Assembly (NCBI GenBank): GCA_034006265.1
Contig: JAVETB010000021.1
Coordinates: forward strand, 1 to 36,500
Source of the DNA: Syntrophus sp034006265
GTDB taxonomy: Bacteria > Desulfobacterota > Syntrophia > Syntrophales > Syntrophaceae
Direction: 5' to 3'
Length of the DNA stretch: 36,500 bases
Numbering within the stretch: position 1 is the stretch's first letter; each line of letters opens with the position of its first letter. The translations under genes and the position numbers were made by a program. Of the stretch, positions 15,313-23,698 are shown one piece after another. Under the pieces are notes generated by a model that saw nothing but the letters and a program-made list of their open reading frames with translations, ran no database searches and had not been told where the DNA came from.

Positions 15313-18177
15313 ATGGATGCAAACCTGTACAACAGTCGGGTCATTATTACCTTTCTCGAATATCTTCGGGAAAAGCGTCCCGATATCGATATTGAAGGTA
15401 TTCTAAAGGATTCCGGGATCTCCTCTTATGAGTTGGAAGATGAGGGACACTGGCTGACTCAGAGGCAGGTGGATGGATTCCATGACGCCCTCATGGAAAG
15501 GACGCAGGACGCGACGATCTTTCGCGAAGCCGGGCGCTTCATGTCCTCCTCCAAGTCCGCCAAGGCGATCCGGCAGTTCATCCTGGCCTTTCTCTCACCC
15601 ATTCAGGCCTATTTCATGCTCGGCAAAATCGCCTCGTATCTCAACCGCGGCACCACTTTTCATATCAGGAAGATCCGGCGGAATACCGTAGAAATCATCA
15701 CGACGATCAATGAAGGCGTTAATGAACGGCCTTACCAGTGTGAAAACCGCATGGGCAGCCTTGAGGCTGTCGCTCAGATTTTTACGGGAAAACTGCCGAT
15801 TCTTGAACATACGGAATGCCTGCATCAAGGAAGCAAGCAGTGCCGGTACGTCGTAACCTGGCAGGAGCCCAGGTACATGAAATGGTGGCGCTGGCGGAAT
15901 TATATCATGATCCTTTCCATCCTTGCCATTGCAGGGTGCTCCTTTCTTTTCCCCTCCCTGAAACTGGCCGCCTTCATCGTCCTGCCGGCGGTTACCGTCA
16001 TTGTGAGCATCGCTTTCTATTCGCAGTATCTTGAGAAAAAAGACATCTATGAGAGGACGGAGAGGCAGGGTGATGCGGCGAACCGCCTGCTCGATCAGAT
16101 CACCATCAGTTACAACAATGCGCTTCTGGTCCAGGAAATCGGCCAGGCCGTTTCAAACATCATGGATGTCGACAGCCTGCTGAAGTTTGTCATGGAGACG
16201 CTGCAGAAGAGGCTTAAGTTCGACCGCGGCATGATCATGCTTGCCAGTCCGGACAGGGCGAGACTTGTCTATGCAAGCGGATACGGTTACAGTTCAGAAA
16301 TTGAAGCCGTGCTTCAACAGACTCAGTTCCATCTGGATAAGCCGGACTCCAGGGGCCCTTTCGTTGTTGCGTTCAGGGAACAGCATCCCATATTCGTAAA
16401 TGATATCAAAAATATAAAAAATGACATCTCATTGAGAAGCCGGGATTTTGTTGAAGCTCTGGCCGTCAGCTCCTTCATTTGCGTTCCCATCATCTATGAG
16501 GGAAAATCGGAAGGCGTCCTGGCTGTTGATAATTACCGTTCCCACAGGCCTCACAATCAAAGCGAAGTGAATCTTCTCATGGGCATCGCGCCGCAGATAG
16601 GAATCAGCATCAACAACGCCAAATCTCTTCGCAAGATCAAGGAAAGTGAAGAGCGGTTTCGAAACCTCAGCGAAAACTCTCCGGACATCATCTACACCAC
16701 AGACAACGGCGGATATATTACCTATATTAACCCGGTGGCGGAAGAAATCCTGGGATACGCGACGCAGGAAATGGTGGGGCGCTTTTTTTCGGAATTTGCC
16801 ATGGCCGACGGTGGAAAGACCCTCAACCAGTTTTTTAACCGCGTAAAGCAGGATAAAGAAACGATCAAGAACATGGAGGCCAAACTGCTGGCCAAAAATG
16901 GAAAAGAACGGCTGTTTTACATGAGCGGCGCCCCCAATTTAAACGCCATGGGAGAGATGATGGGCGTCGTGGGGATTTTGAAGGATATTACCGAGCAGAG
17001 AAAGCTGGAACAGCAGCTTCACCATGCGTCGAGAATGAACGCCATCGGCCGCTTGACAGGGGGTATCGCCCATGACTTCAACAACATCCTGCAGGCGATT
17101 AATGCATACAACGAACGGTTGACCATGCGCAAAAGCGATGACGATCCGGAGCTGAGGTATCTGAGCAACATCAAGGAATTGATCAAGAGGGCAACGGACC
17201 TCGTCGGGCAGCTTCTCATTTTCAGCAGAAAGGCCGACAGCAAACTGGAGCCGATCGACATCAATGCCGAAATTCGAAAATTTTATGAGCTTCTCATAAA
17301 CACGCTTCCGAAAACGATTGATGTGGAACTGGATCTGGACGAGCCTCTTCAAACCATAAACGGGGATTCAGCTCAACTGGGTCAGGTGATCATGAATCTC
17401 ACGGTCAACGCAAAAGATGCCATGCCTGACGGTGGAAGGATAAGGATCAAGACAAAAAACATCGAATTTTCCACGGCGACATATCGAAGAAGCGTTAAAA
17501 TTGAGCCAGGCCGATACGCGCTGTTCTCAGTTTCCGATACGGGGTGCGGAATTTCCAAGGAAAACCTCGATCACATCTTCGAGCCGTTTTTTACGACCAA
17601 GGAGGCGGGAAAGGGAACAGGAATCGGGCTGTCCGTTGTTTACGGCATCGTTAAAAACCATAACGGGTTCATTTTCTGTACGAGCGAACTTGGTTTGGGG
17701 ACGACTTACGAGATTTTTTTCCCTGCGACCACCGCCAGTGTGGATGTGTTTGAGGAAAGGCGGGAACCCGTTAAAGCGACGGTGTTATCCGAGGGTCAGG
17801 AAACGATCCTTCTGGTGGACGACGAGCCGGCGCTTCTTGATATCGGCAAAGAACTGCTTTCCCTGCTGGGTTATTCCGTTTTGACCGCTAATTCCGGAGA
17901 AAGCGCCTTAAGTGTGATTCATGAGCAGAAAGGGGGCATCGCCCTTGTCATCCTGGATCTCATGATGCCCGGTATGGGCGGCGAGAAATGCCTCTCTGAA
18001 ATACTGAAAATCGATCCCGATATGAAAGTGCTTATCGCCAGCGGCTTTGCGGCAAGCACGAGCCAGCAGGATCTTCTCCGTGCCGGCGCGGTGGATTTTA
18101 TTCAAAAACCCTATCAGATCGATTTCCTGAGCAGAAAAATCCGATCCATCCTGGATCAACCGGCGGCATCATCATGA
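15313..18177 (+). CDS. Membrane hybrid sensor histidine kinase (sensory-TM-GAF-PAS-HisKA-HATPase-REC)
   Basis: A 954-residue hybrid kinase. Order: an N-terminal cytoplasmic sensory region (1-185) ending in a V4R-like HTECLHQGSKQCRY motif; two membrane segments (about 196-214 and 217-237); a coiled linker; GAF (about 268-430); PAS with PAC (about 447-565); HisKA with phospho-acceptor H587 in GGIAHDFNN; HATPase with N box (about 691-705), DTGCGIS and GKGTGIGLS; and a C-terminal receiver with phospho-acceptor D882 in LVILDLMMPG. All catalytic residues are present. The IAHDFNN form of the H-box is typical of NtrB-like HPK4 kinases. It lies 6 bases after the PilZ gene and overlaps the convergent methyltransferase gene by 22 bases. 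No output response regulator is adjacent; signal and partner are unknown. Confidence 0.93.
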   Translation: MDANLYNSRVIITFLEYLREKRPDIDIEGILKDSGISSYELEDEGHWLTQRQVDGFHDALMERTQDATIFREAGRFMSSSKSAKAIRQFILAFLSPIQAYFMLGKIASYLNRGTTFHIRKIRRNTVEIITTINEGVNERPYQCENRMGSLEAVAQIFTGKLPILEHTECLHQGSKQCRYVVTWQEPRYMKWWRWRNYIMILSILAIAGCSFLFPSLKLAAFIVLPAVTVIVSIAFYSQYLEKKDIYERTERQGDAANRLLDQITISYNNALLVQEIGQAVSNIMDVDSLLKFVMETLQKRLKFDRGMIMLASPDRARLVYASGYGYSSEIEAVLQQTQFHLDKPDSRGPFVVAFREQHPIFVNDIKNIKNDISLRSRDFVEALAVSSFICVPIIYEGKSEGVLAVDNYRSHRPHNQSEVNLLMGIAPQIGISINNAKSLRKIKESEERFRNLSENSPDIIYTTDNGGYITYINPVAEEILGYATQEMVGRFFSEFAMADGGKTLNQFFNRVKQDKETIKNMEAKLLAKNGKERLFYMSGAPNLNAMGEMMGVVGILKDITEQRKLEQQLHHASRMNAIGRLTGGIAHDFNNILQAINAYNERLTMRKSDDDPELRYLSNIKELIKRATDLVGQLLIFSRKADSKLEPIDINAEIRKFYELLINTLPKTIDVELDLDEPLQTINGDSAQLGQVIMNLTVNAKDAMPDGGRIRIKTKNIEFSTATYRRSVKIEPGRYALFSVSDTGCGISKENLDHIFEPFFTTKEAGKGTGIGLSVVYGIVKNHNGFIFCTSELGLGTTYEIFFPATTASVDVFEERREPVKATVLSEGQETILLVDDEPALLDIGKELLSLLGYSVLTANSGESALSVIHEQKGGIALVILDLMMPGMGGEKCLSEILKIDPDMKVLIASGFAASTSQQDLLRAGAVDFIQKPYQIDFLSRKIRSILDQPAASS

Positions 18178-18983
18178 GGCCGCAGTCCCTTGCATAAAAT
18201 CAGCGGGGTGTATGTGAAGCGGCGCGGATCCAGGAAAAACTTCCTGAAATCGGCAATGAAGGCCTCTGCCCCTCCCGGATAGTCCTTGAAGAAAAACTGC
18301 ATTTTTTCCGTTCCGATTTCCACCTTTTTCAGCCAGTTAAAAACATCCGCGTGACGGGCTTCACCGTAGATGAGATGATGGGCCATCAATTCAACTTCAA
18401 TATTCTGATACTTCTGGTCATAAAGATACGAATAGAGTTTCCGTCCGGCAAAGGTATCAAAATTGAACTCTTCATCCATGCAGGTCATGAGCTTCGGCAG
18501 CAGGGCATTCATCGGTTCAGGCATTTCATAGTGGCCGAGGCAGTTGCAGTCAAGATCGATGAGGCAGAGATAGCCTCCCGGTTTGAGCAGGCCCCGAAGC
18601 CGCCTGACAATTTTGGGGCTTTCTTTCCGGAAATACTCCAGGACAAACCTCATCCAGATCACATCGAACTGTCCCAGGCCTTCAATGGGGCCGGTCAGAT
18701 CGCATTGGACAAATTCAATGCCCGGCTTTCCACCATGATGCTCCCGTGCGTAGGCAAGCCGTTCAGCCGAAAAATCCGCTCCGACAACACTCCCGGTCGG
18801 GCCAACCATGGAGTGCAGTATTTCCGTGGTAATTCCCGGTCCGCATCCCAGATCCAGGACCCGCAGGCCGGCCTTTACACCACACCAAAGGGCCTGTTTC
18901 CGAACCGCATTCGCGTCGGTTTTCAGTTCCAGGCGATGGGCCTCTTCATCGTTTTCCATGAGATAAGCCTGCTTGTGCTTCAT
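18156..18983 (-). CDS. SAM-dependent class I methyltransferase
   Basis: A 275-residue cytoplasmic methyltransferase. SAM-binding motif I is VLDLGCGPG (42-50), followed by a VVGADFS acidic loop near 70 and a motif IV-like FDVIWMRFVLEY. The C-terminal half, which would set substrate specificity, is not recognised. ATG 18983 was chosen because GGAGGTGA lies 5 bases upstream; the frame extends to 19025 without support. The 3' end overlaps the end of the hybrid-kinase gene on the other strand by 22 bases, and no terminator hairpin separates them. The substrate is unknown; the class includes small-molecule, quinone and lipid methyltransferases. Confidence 0.85.
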   Translation of the reverse strand: MKHKQAYLMENDEEAHRLELKTDANAVRKQALWCGVKAGLRVLDLGCGPGITTEILHSMVGPTGSVVGADFSAERLAYAREHHGGKPGIEFVQCDLTGPIEGLGQFDVIWMRFVLEYFRKESPKIVRRLRGLLKPGGYLCLIDLDCNCLGHYEMPEPMNALLPKLMTCMDEEFNFDTFAGRKLYSYLYDQKYQNIEVELMAHHLIYGEARHADVFNWLKKVEIGTEKMQFFFKDYPGGAEAFIADFRKFFLDPRRFTYTPLILCKGLRPHDDAAG

Positions 18984-19084
18984 GTTGTCACCTCCGGGTC
19001 CACATGGCAATGTCTGACCGCGCATCCTCTCCCTGTTGAGGGGAAAATCCGTGTTACCTGAAAAAAAGGATCCTTCATGTTACA

Positions 19085-20287
19085 TTAAAACAAGTAACGA
19101 AAGCTCATGGCCAGCAGATGGATATCCGAATCATATTCCCCATTGGCAAAGGCTCCATAGTGGTTGGTCGACTTGGTCCTGTCTTCCTGAAGCTGGTAGG
19201 CATAAGCCATCGATAAATCCACCTTGCCGAACCGGGCCTCGCCGCCCAGGCAGAACAGATGAACGTCGGAATCCGGGATGGACGGGTCGAAGGTCGTGTC
19301 GGGAACGGGATTCTGACCGTACAAATAGCCTGCATGGATGGCATACCGGCTGTTGATCCGGTATTTCCCTCCTGCATTGAAGGCGAAGGTGCTGCGCCAA
19401 TTTCTCGGCGAGACGGCAAGGGTCTGACCTGAACCTTCGATCTTCAATCGGTCGAAGGATGACCAGTCCTCCCAGCGCACCCCCACTTCCAGAATCAACC
19501 TGTCCGTGGGCTTATAGGCAATGCCGACGGCTATCTGTTGGGGAAGGGTAAGCGTGGTTTCGCCACTGATATCTTCAGGCAGAACGCTCATCGAAAGAGT
19601 GCCGTCAACATCGATCTTCACCTTGCTCCGATACGATACGCCTATGGAAAGGGCATCTGTAGCATGCAGCAGTAGGCCCAGGTTATATCCAAGTCCGTTT
19701 CCCGATCCTTCAAATTTCTGGTCGACATCAAAAGCGAAATTCCTGCTTTGAAGGGTGGAATCCAGCAGAAGGAAATCCAAACCGGCTGCGACCGAAAGTT
19801 TAGGCGTGATCCGCCAGGATACAACGGGATTGATGTTAAACGTGGTGAGCTCGGATTTTGTGGCAATATACCGGCCTTCCCAGTTTTCAGGCCAGGTCGT
19901 GGCCAGGCCGAAAGGGTTGAAAACGCCGACGCCGGCACTGAAAGTCTCATTGAACTGGTGCGTGAGATAGAAGGTACTCGGATAGAATACATTGTCCTGC
20001 GTCTCGGATTTTTCCCCGGTTGCGGCGCTTGTGAACTCCCGATCGGCAAAAATCAGGGTTGTTCCGACCTCTACCTGTGTTCCCGGAAGATCGTTCAGGA
20101 GCGCCGGATTGTAAAAAATCGCTTCCGGCGAGTCGGAGTGGGCGACAACGGCGGCCCCCTGTCCAAGAGCGGATGCCCCCTGGGTAAAAATGCCGAAGCC
20201 TGAGCCTAACGCTGAGGAAGGGAGGGATACCAGAGCAGCAATCGCAAAATAGAGTATGACACGGAAGCTTGGTTTCGTACTTTTCAT
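19085..20287 (-). CDS. FadL/OmpP1/TodX family outer-membrane transporter
   Basis: A 400-residue outer-membrane beta-barrel for hydrophobic substrates such as long-chain fatty acids or aromatics. A signal peptide (about 1-28, cleavage near ALG-SGF) precedes the conserved N-terminal hatch with GASALGQGAAVVAHSDSPEA and the family NPALL motif. The barrel ends in FRYLF with the terminal Phe typical of outer-membrane proteins. A GGAG ribosome site precedes the ATG. The methyltransferase gene lies 101 bases downstream on the same strand. For a fatty-acid or benzoate-degrading syntroph such an importer is expected, but the substrate cannot be read from sequence. Confidence 0.92.
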   Translation of the reverse strand: MKSTKPSFRVILYFAIAALVSLPSSALGSGFGIFTQGASALGQGAAVVAHSDSPEAIFYNPALLNDLPGTQVEVGTTLIFADREFTSAATGEKSETQDNVFYPSTFYLTHQFNETFSAGVGVFNPFGLATTWPENWEGRYIATKSELTTFNINPVVSWRITPKLSVAAGLDFLLLDSTLQSRNFAFDVDQKFEGSGNGLGYNLGLLLHATDALSIGVSYRSKVKIDVDGTLSMSVLPEDISGETTLTLPQQIAVGIAYKPTDRLILEVGVRWEDWSSFDRLKIEGSGQTLAVSPRNWRSTFAFNAGGKYRINSRYAIHAGYLYGQNPVPDTTFDPSIPDSDVHLFCLGGEARFGKVDLSMAYAYQLQEDRTKSTNHYGAFANGEYDSDIHLLAMSFRYLF

Positions 20288-20413
20288 TACCGGGCTCCTG
20301 ATTAATCAAGTTTCAAATAATTTTCAATAATTATGCCACTGAACAAAATGAATCCTTCCCGCAGCGCTTTTTTTACTAAATAATCGGTCAGACCCAGGTT
20401 GTAAAAGGGGACA

Positions 20414-20463
20414 GGAATGCAGGAGGGCTTATAGATCAAGGTCTATAAGCCCTCCTGCATTCC
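20414..20463. repeat. 22-bp perfect inverted repeat (hairpin) with 6-base loop
   Basis: Arms 20414-20435 and 20442-20463 are exact reverse complements; the loop is TCAAGG. It lies in the 270-base gap between fadL and sucD (both minus strand), about 95 bases downstream of the sucD stop. There is no adjacent T-run, although TTTT follows about 10 bases later on the minus strand. It could stop or protect the sucCD transcript, or be a mobile or REP-like hairpin: the flank GGGGACAGG resembles motifs seen in REP-type elements, from memory. The rest of the gap shows no gene. Confidence 0.85.
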
Positions 20464-20557
20464 CCGGTGCGCGTCGGAATTCGAATCTGCGATGATTGGA
20501 CGCATGGCGCTGTCGCCATCCGCTTTTGTTCCGCACCTGAAATAGTTTGGGCGGAAC

Positions 20558-21430
20558 CTAGCTCAGTTTGTGCTCTTTTGCCCATGCGAGAACATCAATG
20601 GGGCTGTCGAGGACTGTCACACCCGCGGCCTTGAGCGTCCCCTGCTTTCCAGCAACGGTTCCTGAAGCTCCACGGACGATCGCGCCTGCGTGCCCCATCC
20701 TCTTCCCCTGAGGAGACTGGCGCCCGGCGATGTAGGCTGCGACGGGCTTGGTCATCCTTCTCGAGATGAACCCGGCTGCCTTCTCTTCCTGCTCTCCACC
20801 GACCTCGCCGACGACGATCACGGCGTCTGTTCCGTCGTCCTCCTCGAAGAGTTCGAGGATATCGGCCAGGTTTCTCAGAACCACGGGATCTGCGCCCATA
20901 CCGACCACGGTGCTCTGCCCCACGCTTCCCTCCGAGAGGATGCCGGCGAACTCATAGGAAAGGGTCCCGCTTCGCGATATAATGCCGACCCTCCCCGGTG
21001 CGAACATGGAAGCAGGCATGATGCCCATTTTCCCCTTTCCGGGGACGAGAATTCCCGGGGTGGTCGGGCCCAGTGCGAAGACGCCCCTGTCGAGGGCATA
21101 GCTCCGCATTTTCATGACATCCCGGACAGGGATGTGTTCCGGGACAATGACGATGAGTTTGATCCCGGCATCGATGGTTTCCATGAAGGCGTCCAGGACA
21201 AAGGCGGCCGGGACGAAAAACACGGAGGCGTTGGCCCCGGTTTCCTTGACGGCCTCCTGCACGCTGTTAAAGACGGGAAGACCCTCTACAATGGTGCCGC
21301 CTTTGCCGGGAGTAACCCCGCCCACAACCCTTGTTCCGTATTCAAGCATCCAGTGAGCCTGTGCCTTGCCGATTCGTCCGGTAATGCCCTGCACAAGAAC
21401 GCGTGTTGAATCGTTAATCAGTATGCTCAT
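20558..21430 (-). CDS. Succinyl-CoA synthetase alpha-like subunit (divergent acyl-CoA ligase)
   Basis: A 290-residue alpha subunit of an NDP-forming acyl-CoA ligase. The CoA-binding N-terminus has VQGITGRIG; SRSGTLSYE is conserved; the phospho-histidine is H247 in GHAGAIV. It differs from true SucD near the active site, reading VGMGADPVVLRNL where SucD usually has GIGGDPIPGT, so the acid substrate may not be succinate. The start is ATG 21430, with GGAGAGG 6 bases upstream overlapping the end of the beta gene; an upstream TTG at 21436 is less likely. Only 2 bases separate it from the beta-subunit gene. The enzyme could make ATP from an acyl-CoA or activate an organic acid. Confidence 0.88.
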   Translation of the reverse strand: MSILINDSTRVLVQGITGRIGKAQAHWMLEYGTRVVGGVTPGKGGTIVEGLPVFNSVQEAVKETGANASVFFVPAAFVLDAFMETIDAGIKLIVIVPEHIPVRDVMKMRSYALDRGVFALGPTTPGILVPGKGKMGIMPASMFAPGRVGIISRSGTLSYEFAGILSEGSVGQSTVVGMGADPVVLRNLADILELFEEDDGTDAVIVVGEVGGEQEEKAAGFISRRMTKPVAAYIAGRQSPQGKRMGHAGAIVRGASGTVAGKQGTLKAAGVTVLDSPIDVLAWAKEHKLS

Positions 21431-21432
21431 TT

Positions 21433-22572
21433 TCAACCTCTCCCCACCAGTTCATACAAACGATCAATCGCTTTTTCAGTTGCCGCCTCCGTCACCACGT
21501 GGATGCCTGCGGAGCGGAAGATCTCCCACGTTTCTTCCTGGCGGTTGCCGAGTGCCTTGGCGACAATGGGGATTTTGACGTTGTGCTCATTGATATAGCG
21601 CACGACCCCTTTGGCGCCTTCGTGGATCGGATTGATCCCCCCGTACACGTTGATGAATACGGCCCGGATGCCCGGTTTCATCATGATGAGTTCCATGCAT
21701 CGATAGAGCAGATCGGCCGTTATGCCCCCGCCGGTTTCCAGGAAATTAGCGGGCTTCATCCGTTCGCCGATGATGTCCATGGAGGCCATTCCCAGTCCGG
21801 CGCCGGAAGAAATCAGCCCGATGTCCCCGTCCAGATCCACATAGGTGACGCCGATTTCTCTGCCACGGCGTTCGAGGGGATTTTCGATCCGTTCGATGCG
21901 GTCGGGCAGGGGAAAGCGCACCCGTGACAGGGCCGAGTCGTCTATCTCCAGGACCGCATCCACGGCGATCAATCCTCCATTGGGGAGGACAACCAGTGGA
22001 TTGATTTCGCAGATCAGAGACTCATAGCTCATCGCGATGTGGTACAGCTGTCCGATAACATCCGTCCAGGAGGTGAGGAGCTGCTGGCTGACCCCGATTC
22101 TCGACAGGAGGGTGCGGGCCTGATAGGGATAAAATTCCAGGGTGGAGTCGACATGAAAGGAGGCGATCTTGTCCGGCGAGGACCTCGCCGTTTCTTCGAT
22201 CTGCACGCCGCCTTCCGTGCTCGCCACGATTACCGGCTTGCCGGAATACCCGTCAACGGTGATGCCCACATAGAGCTCCCTGGCGATCTCCACTTTCTCG
22301 CAGACGAGAAGCTTCAGGACGGGCAGTCCCTTTACATCGGAGGAAAGAAGGGCCTCTGCGACCTCCTTGAGTTCATCCGGTGAAGATGCGGTTCTGATGC
22401 CGCCTGCGAGACCGCGGCCTCCAACGAGAACCTGGGCTTTCAGAATAACGGGGTATCCTATCTCGCCTGCCACATGGAGCGCCTCGTGCATTGTGGAAGC
22501 AACGCCTCGGCGGGGAACGGGGATCCCGTTCTGCTCAAAAATATCCAAAGCCTCGTATTCATGTAGTCTCAT
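21433..22572 (-). CDS. Succinyl-CoA synthetase beta-like subunit (divergent acyl-CoA ligase)
   Basis: A 379-residue beta subunit with an ATP-grasp domain (about 1-230) and a C-terminal ligase domain. It opens MRLHEYEALDIF, has the grasp motif VGGRGLAGG and the metal-site motif CEINPLV, and later GAGLGMASMDI. In the C-terminal domain it reads NFLETGGG and VNVYGGINPI where canonical SucC has NFLDVGGG and NIFGGI-x-RC, so the usual Cys is lost. This is a separate subfamily, and succinate specificity should not be assumed. It is the first gene of the pair, behind a strong promoter at 22637-22665, and divergent from a GntR regulator. Confidence 0.88.
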   Translation of the reverse strand: MRLHEYEALDIFEQNGIPVPRRGVASTMHEALHVAGEIGYPVILKAQVLVGGRGLAGGIRTASSPDELKEVAEALLSSDVKGLPVLKLLVCEKVEIARELYVGITVDGYSGKPVIVASTEGGVQIEETARSSPDKIASFHVDSTLEFYPYQARTLLSRIGVSQQLLTSWTDVIGQLYHIAMSYESLICEINPLVVLPNGGLIAVDAVLEIDDSALSRVRFPLPDRIERIENPLERRGREIGVTYVDLDGDIGLISSGAGLGMASMDIIGERMKPANFLETGGGITADLLYRCMELIMMKPGIRAVFINVYGGINPIHEGAKGVVRYINEHNVKIPIVAKALGNRQEETWEIFRSAGIHVVTEAATEKAIDRLYELVGRG

Positions 22573-22636
22573 AACGGTTTACATCCTTAGTAAAATGAAT
22601 GATTGCGGAAGGAGATTCTCCATTTCGCAGTGCGCC

Positions 22637-22665
22637 AACATAAAATCGATGCGCCGATATGTCAA
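22637..22665 (-). promoter_or_regulatory. Sigma-70 promoter of the sucC/sucD-like pair
   Basis: On the minus strand, TTGACA (22665-22660) and TATGTT (22642-22637) are separated by 17 bases. The predicted start is near 22630, leaving about 57 bases of leader that includes a small palindrome GGAGATTCTCC (22611-22621) which could be an operator. Confidence 0.7.
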
Positions 22666-22696
22666 TCGAAATAACTTCACTTTAAATCGCAATTTT

Positions 22697-22713
22697 GAAT
22701 TAATTTTTAATTC
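22697..22713. promoter_or_regulatory. AT-rich palindrome in the divergent regulator region (candidate operator)
   Basis: GAATTAA-TTT-TTAATTC is a perfect 7-bp inverted repeat. It lies between the sucC-like promoter and the GntR gene, followed by two TTTGATT direct repeats at 22730-22736 and 22747-22753. It is a plausible binding site for the adjacent GntR protein or a general AT-rich promoter feature. Confidence 0.4.
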
Positions 22714-22769
22714 ATATTAAAAATAAAAATTTGATTGCATAATTGATTTGATTAAGATAAATAGGCGGC

Positions 22770-23471
22770 ATGATCACCGATAAGAAAATAACGCGAAAAA
22801 AACAATCGGAAGACAGTGCCCAGATTGCCTATCAGGGGATCAGGCATATGCTGTACACCAAGGAGCTCGTCCCCGGGCAGCGGATTCTGTATCGTGACCT
22901 TGCGGAAAAGCTGAAGCTGAGCCCGACACCCGTCATTCAAGCTCTCAAATGGCTGGAGCTGCAGGGATTCGTTCAGCATGAACCGCATCGCGGCTATTCC
23001 ATGGCGCCCTTCAGCCTTAAGGAGATTGAAGAGCTTTACGAGATTCGTGAATTGATCGAACCGTCGCTTGTCCCAGCGGCCATTGAACAGATCGACAAGA
23101 AGGGACTTGCGGAGCTTAAGGTTGCGCTCGAAGCCCATCTTGCTGCGGAAAGAGAATCCTATCTCAAAGAAAGGCTCTTTAAAAACAGGGAGTTTCATAT
23201 GACTCTCGCCTATCTTTCCGGCAAAACCACTCAGGTCCGCATCCTTCAAAACGTCTTTGATATGCTGTTCCTGAAATACGGCGGCAATTACTTCCCCATC
23301 TCTTCACTGTCATCCAGCGACCAGGCCCACCAGGAAATTTATGACGCTGTGGCGCTGCGGAGCCTGGAACGGGCGCAATCCGTCCTCAAAAATCATCTGA
23401 CCAATGTAAAAATTCAGGTCATGACGAGCATCCGGAAGATTCTGGAAGAACAGGAGCGGACGGAGTTCTGA
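22770..23471 (+). CDS. GntR family transcriptional regulator, FCD (FadR-like) subfamily
   Basis: A 233-residue DNA-binding regulator. The N-terminal winged helix-turn-helix spans about 15-80, with LYRDLAEKLKLSPTPVIQALKWLELQGF split over the recognition helices. The C-terminal all-helical FCD ligand domain (about 85-225) has the metal-site residues N139-x3-H143, H187 and H209. FCD regulators usually sense carboxylates or acyl-CoA-type ligands. It is transcribed divergently from the SucCD-like pair with a shared 197-base AT-rich region, so control of that pair and of itself is the natural inference. It ends at a strong terminator. Confidence 0.9.
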   Translation: MITDKKITRKKQSEDSAQIAYQGIRHMLYTKELVPGQRILYRDLAEKLKLSPTPVIQALKWLELQGFVQHEPHRGYSMAPFSLKEIEELYEIRELIEPSLVPAAIEQIDKKGLAELKVALEAHLAAERESYLKERLFKNREFHMTLAYLSGKTTQVRILQNVFDMLFLKYGGNYFPISSLSSSDQAHQEIYDAVALRSLERAQSVLKNHLTNVKIQVMTSIRKILEEQERTEF

Positions 23472-23497
23472 GTCATCTCACCGTGAGCTGTACTGGC

Positions 23498-23533
23498 AAA
23501 AAAGGCAGGGCCCTAAAGGGCCCTGCCTTTTTT
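23498..23533. terminator. Strong bidirectional-type terminator after the GntR gene
   Basis: A perfect 10-bp stem GGCAGGGCCC/GGGCCCTGCC (23504-23513 and 23518-23527) with loop TAAA is preceded by AAAAAA and followed by TTTTTT, so it would work on both strands. Confidence 0.95.
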
Positions 23534-23582
23534 GATCGGTGAATCGAACGGGCCAGGGGATCAGCACCGGATGAGCTTTTTC

Positions 23583-23611
23583 TTGACACGGCCCCGAAGG
23601 ACGGCTAAAAA
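23583..23611 (+). promoter_or_regulatory. Sigma-70 promoter of the ACT protein / formate-THF ligase unit
   Basis: TTGACA at 23583-23588 and TAAAAA at 23606-23611 are separated by 17 bases. The predicted start near 23618 gives a leader of about 80 bases before the ACT gene. Confidence 0.6.
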
Positions 23612-23698
23612 GGCGTCTGAACTCTCTTTTTCCAGGGATTCGGCGCAGGCAGGCCGTTTCAGAAATGCTGGACCAGAGCAATCCTATGGAGGTAAACG

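Noticed and set aside
20320..20345. Sigma-54-like TGGCATAATTATTGA on the minus strand upstream of fadL
   Set aside because: The -24 box is good but the invariant GC at -12 reads GA, so it fails the core requirement.
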